Shown: in pieces, positions 17,081 through 25,607 of the stretch
How the letters are laid out: every line of letters starts with the position of its first letter
Numbering within the stretch: the stretch's first letter is position 1
NCBI RefSeq assembly: GCF_016587355.1
Contig: NZ_BNJF01000001.1
Location: 3,749,721 to 3,813,720, forward strand
Reading direction: 5' to 3'
Length of the DNA: 64,000 nt
DNA from: Ktedonospora formicarum
Lineage (GTDB): Bacteria > Chloroflexota > Ktedonobacteria > Ktedonobacterales > Ktedonobacteraceae
The notes under the pieces: generated by a model
The model's input: only the letters and a program-made list of their open reading frames with translations
Databases searched by the model: none
What the model was told of the DNA's origin: nothing
Made by a program: the position numbers and the translations under genes

Positions 17081-18333
17081 CGCCGCACCTCGCTATCGCT
17101 TGTACTTGGAAGCAGGCGTTGTACGGCTTGCCATACATCATCGACCGTGATAGACGACATGCAGGTGCAGTTGTGGCACTCGCGCATCTTGCCCTGGAAG
17201 AAGCAGGGCTGGCCCGTTGGATGTTTCCAGAGACCAATATGCTTTGGATCGTTTGTTGGATAGGGGCCGTACTCTGTCGGGCTGGTAGGGCCAAAGATGC
17301 CGATGACGGGGATACCCACAGCCGCCGCCATATGCATTGGGCTACTATCGTTGCCGATGTAAAGCGAACAGGCTTCGAGCTGCGCGCCCAGTTCTCCGAT
17401 GCTGGTACTTCCCGCGCGATCTAGCACGCTGCCAGCGGGAACTTCCAGCCCCTCTAGCAATTGACGCGTGAGCGGAGCATCGCTAGGGCCACCGATGAGC
17501 AGGACACGCGCGCCTAACTCCCAGACGAGCTTCTGGACCAGGGCGCGATAGCGCTCCAGGGGCCAGCGCTTGGCGGTCAGGTCCATACCTGGATTGCTGC
17601 CACCACCGACGAAGACCGCTATCTGAATGCCATCATAGCGCTGGGCCTTCGCGCGTTCATTCTCTGTTGGAACAAAGCGCATGCCAGGCTGCTCAAGAGG
17701 GAGCTTGAGCGCCCGTGCCAGATCGAGATAGATATCAGCTTCATGTTCAAGCTGCTGGAGCGAGGAAGAGACCGCGACGCGGTCTGTCAGCGAGAAACCA
17801 CGTCCCTGGCTATCGGGTCCGACACGGCGGGGTACGCCAGCAAGCCAGGGAAGTAGTGTGAGCATGGGCGAGCGATCCAGCACAAAGGCCAGGTCAAAGT
17901 GATAAGCGCGCAGGCGTTTCGCGAGCGCGAAATATTCGCGGGTGCTATAGCGTCCAGAGATGCCAACAGAGCCGCAGTCAATGACTTCATCGACTGCGGG
18001 ATGATGTTCCGGAATAACTTTGGACCAGGAGCCCGCAACATAGGTAATGCGAGCATCTGGATAAGCGTGGCGCAACACCTCTAGCAGAGGTGTGGTCATA
18101 ATCAGATCGCCAAGGCAACAGGGTTTGATGATGACGATTGAGCGCGGATTTGTGCGGGCGCGTTGTACAAAGGGAGTGCGCAGGATATCAAGCAGAGCAA
18201 ATGGAATGCGCAACAGTGTACAAAGCGCGCTAATAATATGCTGGCGCAGGGTGGGGGTCCTCCAACTTCTGCTAATCTCTTGTGTGTGTATGTGTAAATA
18301 TCGATGTTGTTTGTCAACGGAATACGCTCCCAT
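17077..18333 (-). CDS. Glycosyltransferase family 9 (heptosyltransferase-like), copy 4
   Basis: 418 residues. Family motifs are RSIVIIKPCCLGDLIMTTPLLEVL, VFVGGGSNPGMDLTAKRWPL and LYIGNDSSPMHMAAAVGIPVIGIFGPTSP. About 55 extra residues precede the first motif, with two hydrophobic stretches that could contact the membrane. First gene of the two-gene unit with copy 3. The four GT9 genes within 7 kb, plus an acetyltransferase, suggest a pathway that builds one cell-surface oligosaccharide. Confidence 0.87.
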   Translation of the reverse strand: MGAYSVDKQHRYLHIHTQEISRSWRTPTLRQHIISALCTLLRIPFALLDILRTPFVQRARTNPRSIVIIKPCCLGDLIMTTPLLEVLRHAYPDARITYVAGSWSKVIPEHHPAVDEVIDCGSVGISGRYSTREYFALAKRLRAYHFDLAFVLDRSPMLTLLPWLAGVPRRVGPDSQGRGFSLTDRVAVSSSLQQLEHEADIYLDLARALKLPLEQPGMRFVPTENERAKAQRYDGIQIAVFVGGGSNPGMDLTAKRWPLERYRALVQKLVWELGARVLLIGGPSDAPLTRQLLEGLEVPAGSVLDRAGSTSIGELGAQLEACSLYIGNDSSPMHMAAAVGIPVIGIFGPTSPTEYGPYPTNDPKHIGLWKHPTGQPCFFQGKMRECHNCTCMSSITVDDVWQAVQRLLPSTSDSEVRR

Positions 18334-18391
18334 TGTAACAGATTCCAGGCATCAGAGGGGATGAAGAGGGAAAATCGGGGCAGACTAGAAT

Positions 18392-18427
18392 TGCCTGTAC
18401 GTTAACAATGAAGCAACTGTACAGGCA
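18392..18427 (-). terminator. Hairpin downstream of ispE
   Basis: TGCCTGTAC (18392-18400) and GTACAGGCA (18419-18427) form a nine-pair stem with an 18-base loop, 30 bases after the ispE stop. A weak T-rich stretch follows on the minus strand. Confidence 0.5.
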
Positions 18428-18456
18428 GACGGTGTTGGTTTAGGAGCTTAGAAAAG

Positions 18457-19413
18457 CTAGGCATTGATACCTTGAGGATAATTTGCCCGTGTTAGAAAAA
18501 CTTCGTATCCCTGAGCCTGCAAGCGTTGTTGGACCTGGAAGGCGCTGGTCAAATTGGCGAAAGGGGCGAAGAGGGTGGGGCCGCTTCCCGAGAGGAAGAC
18601 ATGAGAAGCACCTACCTGGAGCATTGCTTCTCGCGCCTGCGCAACCTCTGGATAGCGCTCAAGAACTCCGCGTTGCAGACTATTATGCAAGGTATCAAGT
18701 CTCAATTCGATACCCTCCTCAAGCGCGCTTCGCACCACGCGGCTGCTGGTGCCATCGCTGTAATCTTCAGGTGAGAGATGGCGAAAGACATGGGCTGTAG
18801 AGACGCTAATAGCGGGCTTGAGCAGGAGCAGCCAGCGCATAGATTGCGGCCAGGAAGGCGCGAGGGGGGTAATGCGTTCGCCACGTCCTTCACAAAGGGC
18901 CAGGCCTCCAACCAGAAAGAAAGGGACGTCGGAGCCAAGCGAGGCCGCGATCTCATGTAAGTCGGAGGCTGTGAGAGGCAATTGCCACTTCTGCTGTAGC
19001 AAGAGCAGGGTTGCCGCCGCGTTGCTACTTCCTCCTCCTAGACCAGCTGCCACAGGGACGCGTTTATGAAGCTCAATCATAAATCCCTGTGGAAGAGAGA
19101 GTCTCTGCCGCACTGCCTGCACCGCGCGTACAATTAAATTATCCTCAGTCGCAAGCTCTGGGCGAGAGCAGGTAATCGAAATAGTGGGTTCCTGTGTCTC
19201 GCTCAGGCAGATCGTATCATAGAGATCCACGGTCTGCATAAGCGTGGTCAGCTCATGATAGCCGTCCGCGCGACGGGTCAGCACGTCGAGGGTGAGATTG
19301 ATCTTGGCGTACGATTGAATGAAGTGGGTACGCCCAGTTAGGCTCTGTTGTGGTGCAAGTTGTGCGTTATTCATGGCTGCATTGTGCCTGGAACAGATAT
19401 GCTTGTCAAGCAT
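18457..19413 (-). CDS. ispE: 4-diphosphocytidyl-2-C-methyl-D-erythritol kinase
   Basis: GHMP-family kinase that phosphorylates CDP-methylerythritol, the fourth step of the non-mevalonate (MEP) isoprenoid pathway. 318 residues. Motifs are SYAKINLTLDVLTRRADGYHE at the N-terminus, the ATP-binding glycine/serine loop PVAAGLGGGSSNAAATLLL, DVPFFLVGG, and the C-terminal VFLSGSGPTLFAPF. The conserved part begins near residue 30. An internal ATG at 19377 is an alternative start, and neither has a strong RBS. ispF and ispD lie 9-10 kb to the right on the same strand, so the pathway is scattered rather than in one operon. Confidence 0.94.
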   Translation of the reverse strand: MLDKHICSRHNAAMNNAQLAPQQSLTGRTHFIQSYAKINLTLDVLTRRADGYHELTTLMQTVDLYDTICLSETQEPTISITCSRPELATEDNLIVRAVQAVRQRLSLPQGFMIELHKRVPVAAGLGGGSSNAAATLLLLQQKWQLPLTASDLHEIAASLGSDVPFFLVGGLALCEGRGERITPLAPSWPQSMRWLLLLKPAISVSTAHVFRHLSPEDYSDGTSSRVVRSALEEGIELRLDTLHNSLQRGVLERYPEVAQAREAMLQVGASHVFLSGSGPTLFAPFANLTSAFQVQQRLQAQGYEVFLTRANYPQGINA

Positions 19414-19649
19414 AGATATTCTTCACTGCCGAAAGTCGTGCTTTCTTTATATATATTCCCCATTTGCCTATGAGTTGCGCTTGCAATGGCAAGCATATAA
19501 GCGTAGAAAAGGATAGCTGCACGATAGCCTAGAAATCCTGATCGGAAAGAAGAAACAAGTAGTCCTATGATATACTATGATGTATGCATGCATAGATTGC
19601 CTATTCTGCCTATAGAGAGCTTCGTGTAGAACGTTTGTCTGGAGATTCG

Positions 19650-20666
19650 ATGGATATTACTGTAGCCTATTTTCACCCTTTATTTCACCCTGAGACTGTG
19701 AAGCGTGATTTTGAGCGAATTCGCGCGGCGGGGGCGAACAGTATTGTGTACGCTATACACGAGGAAGATGAGCAACGTTGGGGCAAGGATCTGGAGCGAG
19801 GTTTGCGCCAGGCGCAGGATCTCGGTTTGAAAGTTATGCTGAGCCTGGGACGCTATGGGAACCTCTTCGCGGGTCCCTCACATATGCCAAGCTGGTATAC
19901 CTTCCGCAATCCACAATCGCGGGTTCAGGATCGCCATGGGCGCTATCATGGGGTCACCTGTTATAACCATGAGCCGTTTCGCTCCTGGCTCTTTGGTGAG
20001 ATCGAGTTTTATCTCAAGAATTATCCCATCAATGGGATTTTGATAGATGAGCCACGTGGCCCCGATATTACCTGCTTCTGCCCCGTCTGTCGTGCCCTCT
20101 GTCCCGATATCGCGGACCTTGAGCATTTCCGTCGTCGCTCGATGTGTGACTTTTTAGGTGAACTCTTCGCTACCGTCAAGCATGCCAGAGCCAATGCTAC
20201 AACAGCTATTGTATTGTTGCCCCAGGAGCTAGAACTACTGGAAGAACTGGTGACGATTCCCGAGCTAGACACGGTTGGTTGCCATCTCTTCTGGCAACTG
20301 CTGGGTGAGGAGATGAGTAAAGTAGAGGAATGGGGGCGCAGTGTTGTAGAGGCCACGCGGCGGACGGAGAAGCGGAGCCAGCTCTGGCTTCAGAATTATA
20401 GCCTGAGTGAAGAAGATGAGAGTGTCTTGCAGCCCTCATTTAAGAAGATGTGTGACACTAAGCCGGACGAAGTGGCTTGCTACTACTACTGGCGTAATAA
20501 CGAGCGCCCGGAGCAGGTCTGGGAGATTACAAAGGGCCTCTTACGCAGCATCCCTCGCAAACAACTTTTCTGGCGTCATTCAACGCGACCACGCATACCC
20601 GCCATCTCACTCCCTGGAGTGAATGCGCGCGAAGCGCAAGGCGAGACAGACTCATCCCAGCCATAA
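19650..20666 (+). CDS. Putative TIM-barrel glycoside-hydrolase-like protein
   Basis: About 338 residues. The pattern fits a single (beta/alpha)8 barrel related to putative glycoside hydrolases: AYFHPLFHPETVKRDFERIRA at the start, LGLKVMLSLGRYGN, YPINGILIDEPRG with an acidic pair at a strand end, and DTVGCHLFWQLLG. A cysteine cluster (CFCPVCRALC, about 139-148) directly after the acidic pair may bind a metal and is unusual for such enzymes. No signal peptide, so it is probably cytoplasmic. The ATG at 19650 with GGAG six bases upstream is preferred over the TTG at 19635. Substrate unknown. Confidence 0.7.
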   Translation: MDITVAYFHPLFHPETVKRDFERIRAAGANSIVYAIHEEDEQRWGKDLERGLRQAQDLGLKVMLSLGRYGNLFAGPSHMPSWYTFRNPQSRVQDRHGRYHGVTCYNHEPFRSWLFGEIEFYLKNYPINGILIDEPRGPDITCFCPVCRALCPDIADLEHFRRRSMCDFLGELFATVKHARANATTAIVLLPQELELLEELVTIPELDTVGCHLFWQLLGEEMSKVEEWGRSVVEATRRTEKRSQLWLQNYSLSEEDESVLQPSFKKMCDTKPDEVACYYYWRNNERPEQVWEITKGLLRSIPRKQLFWRHSTRPRIPAISLPGVNAREAQGETDSSQP

Positions 20667-20682
20667 TTGCGCCTCATGTCGT

Positions 20683-20742
20683 AATAAAGCGGGAGGGGCG
20701 TGAATAGGTCTTACAGCCCATTCACGCCCCTCCCGCTTTATT
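20683..20742. terminator. Long perfect inverted repeat, bidirectional terminator
   Basis: 23-base perfect arms (AATAAAGCGGGAGGGGCGTG...) with a 14-base loop, between the convergent stops at 20666 and 20752. The arm ends give TTTATT on both strands. Confidence 0.85.
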
Positions 20743-20751
20743 GCAACTGAT

Positions 20752-21570
20752 TTATGGGCGAGGAGGAAGGGAGAGCGATGTTGAATCGTTCTTCTCTTCA
20801 TGAATCTTCTCAAGTACTGTGCGCAGGCTCTTGATCTGTTCCTGTGTGCTCTCGATGCTCTTGTCCGCCGTCAGGATAACACCCTGGATAGTGAGTGCCT
20901 TCAAAGTACGTGCATCGGCCTCATTGAGATTGTTGTTGACACGAATGAAGGCGGGATACTGTACTGAACTGCGAACTGTGCTATAGTGCAGAACGTCTTC
21001 AATGGTCAGCTTCCCAAGCTGCTTGTCGCCAAGATCAAAGTCTAGTAGAATCGCGGCAATACCATCAAGTGCCGAAAGGTTACGGATGGTGAAGTATGGC
21101 GAAATGTCACCTGAGCGCAGAGGCGATAGCACGCTTTGCGAGGGGAGGATTACGACCTTCTCTACTTCCTTTGGCCCCTGAGCAAGCAGGTGGGCGGGGG
21201 CATTTAGTGGCAGTGTAATATAGTTGAAGCCCTGATCCTTGATACTGGTGAAGGCGTCGGTATCAAGTGACTCCCAGTTTCCGCCAATGATGAGACCACA
21301 GACGGTATCATCCTGCTGAGCGCGAGCCGAGTCGAGCTCTTTCTTGAGGGTCGCAAGAGCCTCTTTATCTTTTCCATCCCAGTGGAAGAGCAAGCCATCG
21401 GCTCCCGCTTTAAGCGCGGCTTCGGCGCTACCAGCATTGACCGAGGGAAACTCGACAACAAGGGCGGCGGCGTGTGCCTTGGATTCGGCTCTGCTTTTTC
21501 CCAGGAAGCCCATCCCGCTACCGCTTCGCGCCCGACGTGCCTGCGTAAACAAATCTTGCAGTTTAGCCAT
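20752..21570 (-). CDS. Hypothetical TIM-barrel-like protein
   Basis: 272 residues. Repeated short hydrophobic strands followed by acidic residues (AALVVEFP, GADGLLFHWDG, CGLIIGGNW, FNYITLPL, IAAILLDFDLG, GVILTADKS) give the rhythm of a beta/alpha barrel, but no catalytic motif was recognised. Both termini are charged, with a basic N-terminus (ARRARSGSGMGF). AAGGAG lies before the ATG. Convergent with the putative hydrolase and probably a single-gene unit. A degraded metabolic enzyme or a binding protein are both possible. Confidence 0.65.
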   Translation of the reverse strand: MAKLQDLFTQARRARSGSGMGFLGKSRAESKAHAAALVVEFPSVNAGSAEAALKAGADGLLFHWDGKDKEALATLKKELDSARAQQDDTVCGLIIGGNWESLDTDAFTSIKDQGFNYITLPLNAPAHLLAQGPKEVEKVVILPSQSVLSPLRSGDISPYFTIRNLSALDGIAAILLDFDLGDKQLGKLTIEDVLHYSTVRSSVQYPAFIRVNNNLNEADARTLKALTIQGVILTADKSIESTQEQIKSLRTVLEKIHEEKNDSTSLSLPPRP

Positions 21571-21993
21571 ATCCTAACGTCTTCTCCTTATCGTTACACG
21601 GTCACTTCCCTGGTGAGCCGTGCTATGCAATATATGTCAAACGGTTCAGATCAAACTGGATGCATCGCCTCTCGAAAACCTCAGTATGGCTTGTCTATGA
21701 AAAGCATTTGCCAACGCTTGCCTGAGCGGCGGCTAGCTTCGCCGCCACATGCTTCCACTTCAAGCTGAGCCTTTGGTGTGTGACGTCCAAGCATCTTAGG
21801 CGGTTGCGCTCAGGCGAATGAATCGCTTGCTTGCCACAACAGTGTTGCCGCGCTCTCAATTGAGGGTTGGTTTTCGTATGAGACCGTAGTGTTCATTATA
21901 GCACCTTTTCATCGGGACTGGCGGCAGATTTATTGATAGCCATTCAGTTCTTGAGCGTTTTCACATTGTGGCTCTATATCAGGATTTGGTGCG
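21571..21993. other. Intergenic region dominated by a palindromic repeat copy
   Basis: About 420 bases without a gene. Half of it (21671-21882) is the longest copy of the interspersed element. The remainder shows a short GCGGCGGCTAGCTTCGCCGCC stem at about 21728-21748, inside the element, and no promoter that could be called with confidence. Confidence 0.5.
21671..21882 (+). repeat. Interspersed palindromic element, long copy
   Basis: Left end CTCGAAAACCTCAG and right end GAGGGTTGGTTTTCGTATGAG match the termini of the family. The interior is about 180 bases, much longer than other copies, and includes a GCGGCGGCTAGCTTCGCCGC hairpin. It may be two elements nested or a longer ancestral form. 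Confidence 0.6.
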
Positions 21994-22383
21994 CTAACCA
22001 ACAACCAGCAAATAGATAAACAACAGCACACCAACACCTGCGATAGTGAGCACTACGATCAGTGTAAAAAGGAGAGAGGGGCGAAACGCATCGTTCTCAA
22101 TCTCATGATGCGTATGCAAGAAGTGCCAGAGCGCGAAGAGTAGCGAGAGGATACCTACCGCGATAAAAGTTGCCCCAGTGATCGTGGAGAAGTGTACTCC
22201 GGTTGCGGGCTCGGATTTCGGCTCGATCTGGCGCAACAAGAGCCCAAAGCGTGAAATGACGAAGCCAAGACCGATGATGGCGATAGCTGTGCGTATCCAG
22301 GCTAGCATGGTGCGCTCATTCGCGAGGTGATCTGCCGCCCTCCCTTTCTGGAGTATTGGATCTGACTGCTTTTCTTGCCTCAT
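21994..22383 (-). CDS. DUF202 (YidH-type) membrane protein
   Basis: 129 residues with three membrane segments and the family signature DHLANERTMLAWIRTAIAII at the N-terminus, followed by GFVISRFGLLL. Function of the family is not established. The ATG at 22383 is at the end of a short charged cytoplasmic tail. Divergent from the purine nucleoside phosphorylase gene. Confidence 0.88.
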   Translation of the reverse strand: MRQEKQSDPILQKGRAADHLANERTMLAWIRTAIAIIGLGFVISRFGLLLRQIEPKSEPATGVHFSTITGATFIAVGILSLLFALWHFLHTHHEIENDAFRPSLLFTLIVVLTIAGVGVLLFIYLLVVG

Positions 22384-22531
22384 AAGCTACCCTTTCGAAA
22401 AGTTAAGTAATTCCTCTCTTAGTGATATACCCGCAACCAATATTCCTGATTCTCTGTCCATCCACTTGTCTGGTGTGCGAAGATATGAAGCGATGGGAGG
22501 GGCATGAGGATTACATAGCAGGAGAGAGAGA

Positions 22532-23374
22532 ATGATATACGAGCAAGTCATGGAAGCCACTCAGGCTATCCGTCTACACGCGCCACAGAAGCCCGTGGTA
22601 GGGTTGATTTTAGGTTCCGGCCTGGGAGACCTGGCAAATGAGATTGAGAACCCCATAGCGCTTTCTTATGAAGATATACCCCACTTCGCGCGCTCAACGG
22701 TCCCAGGCCATGCCGGACGCTTACTGCTTGGTTCGCTGGCGGGGGTCCAGGTTGTCGCCATGCAAGGGCGTTTTCACCTCTATGAAGGCTATAGTGCGGT
22801 TCAGGTAACCCTACCAGTTCGTGTGATGCGTCAGCTTGGGGTGCAGACCTTGATTGTCACTAATGCCGCCGGTGGTGTCAATCCCGCCTATAAACCAGGT
22901 GATGTTATGCTGATACGCGATCATATCTTCCTGCCCGGGATGGTGGGGATGAGTCCTCTGGTTGGGCCAAACGATGAGCGCTTTGGGGTACGCTTCCCGG
23001 CGGTCGCTAATGCCTATGGTGCGGATCTGCGCGCGCTCGCGCGTGAGGCGGCGACGCAGTGCTCAGGCTTGCATTTGCATGAAGGGGTCTACACCATGGT
23101 CGTTGGGCCGCAATTTGAGAGTAAGGCCGAGCTACGCTTCCTGCGCTTGATTGGGACGGATGCGGTGGGTATGTCAACGGTGCCAGAGGCGGTAATCGCG
23201 AAGCATATGGACATGCGCGTGCTTGGCATGAGCCTGATCACCAATACCGCGACAGGAGATGAGCACGAAGAGGTGGACCATGTGAGCGTGCTAGAGGTGG
23301 CGAACTCCGCGCGTCCGAAGTTCGCCGCGTTAGCACGTGAAATTGTGAGCAGGCTTGCTAATCAGGAACTCTAG
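22532..23374 (+). CDS. punA: Purine nucleoside phosphorylase (trimeric type)
   Basis: Phosphorolysis of purine nucleosides to free base and (deoxy)ribose-1-phosphate in purine salvage. 280 residues, normal for the trimeric class. Motifs: ILGSGLGDLA (phosphate-binding), STVPGHAGRLLLG, MQGRFHLYEGYS, VTNAAGGVNP, VVGPQFESKAELRFLR and DAVGMSTVPEAVIA, then ITNTATG with the conserved position that contacts the base (Asn in 6-oxopurine enzymes). ATG with a GGAGAGAGAG ribosome-binding region. It ends seven bases from the convergent hypothetical gene. Confidence 0.95.
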   Translation: MIYEQVMEATQAIRLHAPQKPVVGLILGSGLGDLANEIENPIALSYEDIPHFARSTVPGHAGRLLLGSLAGVQVVAMQGRFHLYEGYSAVQVTLPVRVMRQLGVQTLIVTNAAGGVNPAYKPGDVMLIRDHIFLPGMVGMSPLVGPNDERFGVRFPAVANAYGADLRALAREAATQCSGLHLHEGVYTMVVGPQFESKAELRFLRLIGTDAVGMSTVPEAVIAKHMDMRVLGMSLITNTATGDEHEEVDHVSVLEVANSARPKFAALAREIVSRLANQEL

Positions 23375-23380
23375 TATTAA

Positions 23381-24097
23381 CTAGGCTGCCTTCTTGATCT
23401 GAATGGCTTTGACACTCCAGTTGAAGCGCTGCCCCTTCCAGTCGGTCAGATAGTAGAGGTAATATGTACCAGGCTGAACGGTTGTGCCGACTTGATACTT
23501 CCAGGTAGCTTTACCATCATTGCCGCAGGGCTGTAGGGACGGGGTGTCACTGGAGAAAATCAAGGCGTTTGGCTCCTCGCCAGGTATGGGTTGTCCCAGG
23601 GCATTGAGGTTGTGTAGGAGGGCATTATTGTCCTTGCTCAGTGCTGTCCCTGTCGCATCTGGGTCCTTGGTGAGCCAGAGCTTGCAGGTGATGCCAGATG
23701 CCTTCAGCGCGTCTCCACTGCAATTGGATGGTCCTTTTTTCCCTTTTCCCGTTGCCTGTATGTCAGCGGTATAGGTCGTTGTGCCATCGGCTGCTTGTGT
23801 ATAGTCGCTGTATTTAGCGTCGGGGCAACCAAGGTTGGTTGCCCCGACGTCGGGGGTTGTACGTACAGTGGGCGTGTTTGAGGGCGCTTTGGTTGCCTTC
23901 ACGGTCGGAGAGGTCTTCACGACGGGAGGAGGAGTATTCGTCGCTTTTTTAGGACGGTTCATGGCATTGAAGGTAAAGCCAGAAAGCAGACCCGTAATGG
24001 CAAACAAGAGTAAAGCGGTGATGATAACCGCCTGCGGCCTTGTGTTGCCCTGGGTTTTATCCGTAGTCGGTTGACGATTGCGATCAAATTGTTGCAT
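23381..24097 (-). CDS. Anchored extracytoplasmic protein, paralogue A
   Basis: 238 residues: basic N-terminus, one membrane segment (AVIITALLLFAITGLLSGF, about 24-42), a Thr/Pro/Lys-rich linker and a C-terminal beta-rich domain with four cysteines (GCPDAKYS, SNCSGD, TCKLWL, QPCGND). The domain end (ATWKYQVGTTVQPGTYYLYY, then LTDWKG) closely parallels the neighbour at 24366 (SRWKFGLAPDTKPGKYYLVV, then LTDWDG), so the two are tandem paralogues. A perfect 15-base-arm palindrome lies within the coding sequence at 23818-23849. Function unknown; the fold may be an Ig-like adhesion or binding domain. Confidence 0.75.
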   Translation of the reverse strand: MQQFDRNRQPTTDKTQGNTRPQAVIITALLLFAITGLLSGFTFNAMNRPKKATNTPPPVVKTSPTVKATKAPSNTPTVRTTPDVGATNLGCPDAKYSDYTQAADGTTTYTADIQATGKGKKGPSNCSGDALKASGITCKLWLTKDPDATGTALSKDNNALLHNLNALGQPIPGEEPNALIFSSDTPSLQPCGNDGKATWKYQVGTTVQPGTYYLYYLTDWKGQRFNWSVKAIQIKKAA

Positions 24098-24126
24098 TCT
24101 GCAAACGCTCTCTTCTCTGCTAAGAT

Positions 24127-24186
24127 CTTAGGCGAAAACCAATGTTACTGATGTGACAAGCATATCCATCCTGATTTTCGCATAAG
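24127..24186 (-). repeat. Interspersed palindromic element, full copy
   Basis: CTTAGGCGAAAACC at the left and GATTTTCGCATAAG at the right, 60 bases in total. It shares the flank CTAAGAT with the copy at 6221 and lies 30 bases upstream of the start codon of paralogue A. Confidence 0.7.
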
Positions 24187-24365
24187 GAGTCATTGAGATA
24201 GTATAGTTATGCTTAGCCATATATAAATATTTTTTGGTAAGTTCGTTTTTATGATACCATGCGGTGGCATATGGGAGGAGAAAAGACTGAATATGTAGCC
24301 AAAAATGGGGACACTTCGCACTATAGCGAGATGTGACGGGGGAGAATGAGCTATTTCTGGATAGG

Positions 24366-25085
24366 CTAGGCCTGTGGGCTTTTCACCTCAAAATAGATCC
24401 AGGTCCAGTTCGCGTAGATGCCATCCCAATCCGTGAGCACAACGAGATAATACTTTCCGGGTTTGGTGTCGGGTGCGAGGCCAAACTTCCACCGACTCTG
24501 TCCCTGTTTATTGCTCTGTTGTACTTGAGGGCTACCGTTATCGAAAACCAGCCCATTGGGAACCTCATGAGGTAAGGGCTGCTGGAGTTTCTCTAGATGT
24601 GTCCAGGTAGATGCAGGTATTTCGATGCGTTGATTATCAGGCACTGTAGCTAGCCATAGCTTAAATGTTATGCCTGCTTGCTGGATTGCTTTCCCCGATT
24701 TGGTACACTGCCCGGATTTGTCTACGGCGTGAGCCGAGAGCGTATAGATGGGTCCGCTACCGGGCGTGCCCTGGTAGACGGTCTCATCGATAAGGGGGCA
24801 ATTGAGAGGTACTCGGACGTTTGTGGGTGTTTGAATCGCGGCGGGATTCGCTTGGGTTGTGGAGGGGATATGTGTGTTATGAGAGGAAGATTGAGAGTGA
24901 CGATTGATAATGCCAGCCGTGAAGCCGAGCATAAGGCCGGAAAGGGCCAAGAGCAGCAGGGCAAGAATAATGATCCCGGTTACCTTAGGAGCAGGCGCGC
25001 GGTTAGAGAACGGGTTAGGTACGTCATTGAGCGTCATATAATCTGGCTGTGCATTGGGCGTTGTTTTGAATGTAGATGCAGACAT
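24366..25085 (-). CDS. Anchored extracytoplasmic protein, paralogue B
   Basis: 239 residues with the same plan as paralogue A: short cytoplasmic N-terminus, membrane segment (GIIILALLLLALSGLMLGF, about 37-55), a Ser/Thr/Pro linker and a beta-rich outer domain. It has only two of the cysteines of paralogue A (NCPLID and GQCTKS). The shared C-terminal motif is PGKYYLVVLTDWDG. AAAGGG upstream of the ATG. Co-directional with paralogue A, 270 bases apart. Confidence 0.75.
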   Translation of the reverse strand: MSASTFKTTPNAQPDYMTLNDVPNPFSNRAPAPKVTGIIILALLLLALSGLMLGFTAGIINRHSQSSSHNTHIPSTTQANPAAIQTPTNVRVPLNCPLIDETVYQGTPGSGPIYTLSAHAVDKSGQCTKSGKAIQQAGITFKLWLATVPDNQRIEIPASTWTHLEKLQQPLPHEVPNGLVFDNGSPQVQQSNKQGQSRWKFGLAPDTKPGKYYLVVLTDWDGIYANWTWIYFEVKSPQA

Positions 25086-25607
25086 TTTGCGTGCATGCCC
25101 TTTACTTGTATCTTTTTGACTGATCTATTCTCTTATCATACCATGACTGCACTCTAGTGATACAGATTTCATCTATTGATAGGCCAAATTGGTAGTTTCG
25201 TGTCATGTAACCGGTTCTGACGGCGTTCAAAACAACGCACATCGCTCAGAAATATGCCCTGGTGAGAAAGAGACCGGTCTAAACCCTGGGGGAGGCCTGA
25301 CCGGCATTACTCGAACAGGGGGTAGGGGAAGGTTCGAGTAGGATTGCTCTCTTCCCAATGTTGGCGCGGATTGCCGGAGTAGGAACAACCACCCGCCTTG
25401 CTCGTCACGTTATATCGTGAGCTAGCCCGCCAGCCTTAGGTCATGAGCAACTCTCTGTTGTAATTCAACGCGTATCGCTCTTTCTTTAGGGCACAATCTC
25501 TCTCATTCTGCCCAGCCTGGTATGGTACAATACGTAGATATAAGATTAGCATAAGCGCGGATTCTGCATATTCCACGCCAATCAATGCTCGACAAAGGAG
25601 TCTCATT
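25086..25607. other. Intergenic region with a structured stretch, candidate non-coding RNA
   Basis: About 520 bases. The part from about 25250 to 25470 is GC-rich compared with its flanks and contains several stems. The clearest is TACTCGAAC (25308-25316) with GTTCGAGTA (25332-25340) around a purine-rich loop. Others are repeated GACCGG/CCGGTC units near 25271-25304 and a TCACG/CGTGA hairpin near 25405-25420. It does not match tRNA, tmRNA, SRP RNA or RNase P signatures. It lies between divergent genes, ahead of tatA. Confidence 0.4.

Noticed and set aside
25300..25345. tRNA-like T-arm (GGTTCGAGT) upstream of tatA
   Set aside because: No acceptor or anticodon stem can be formed around it.
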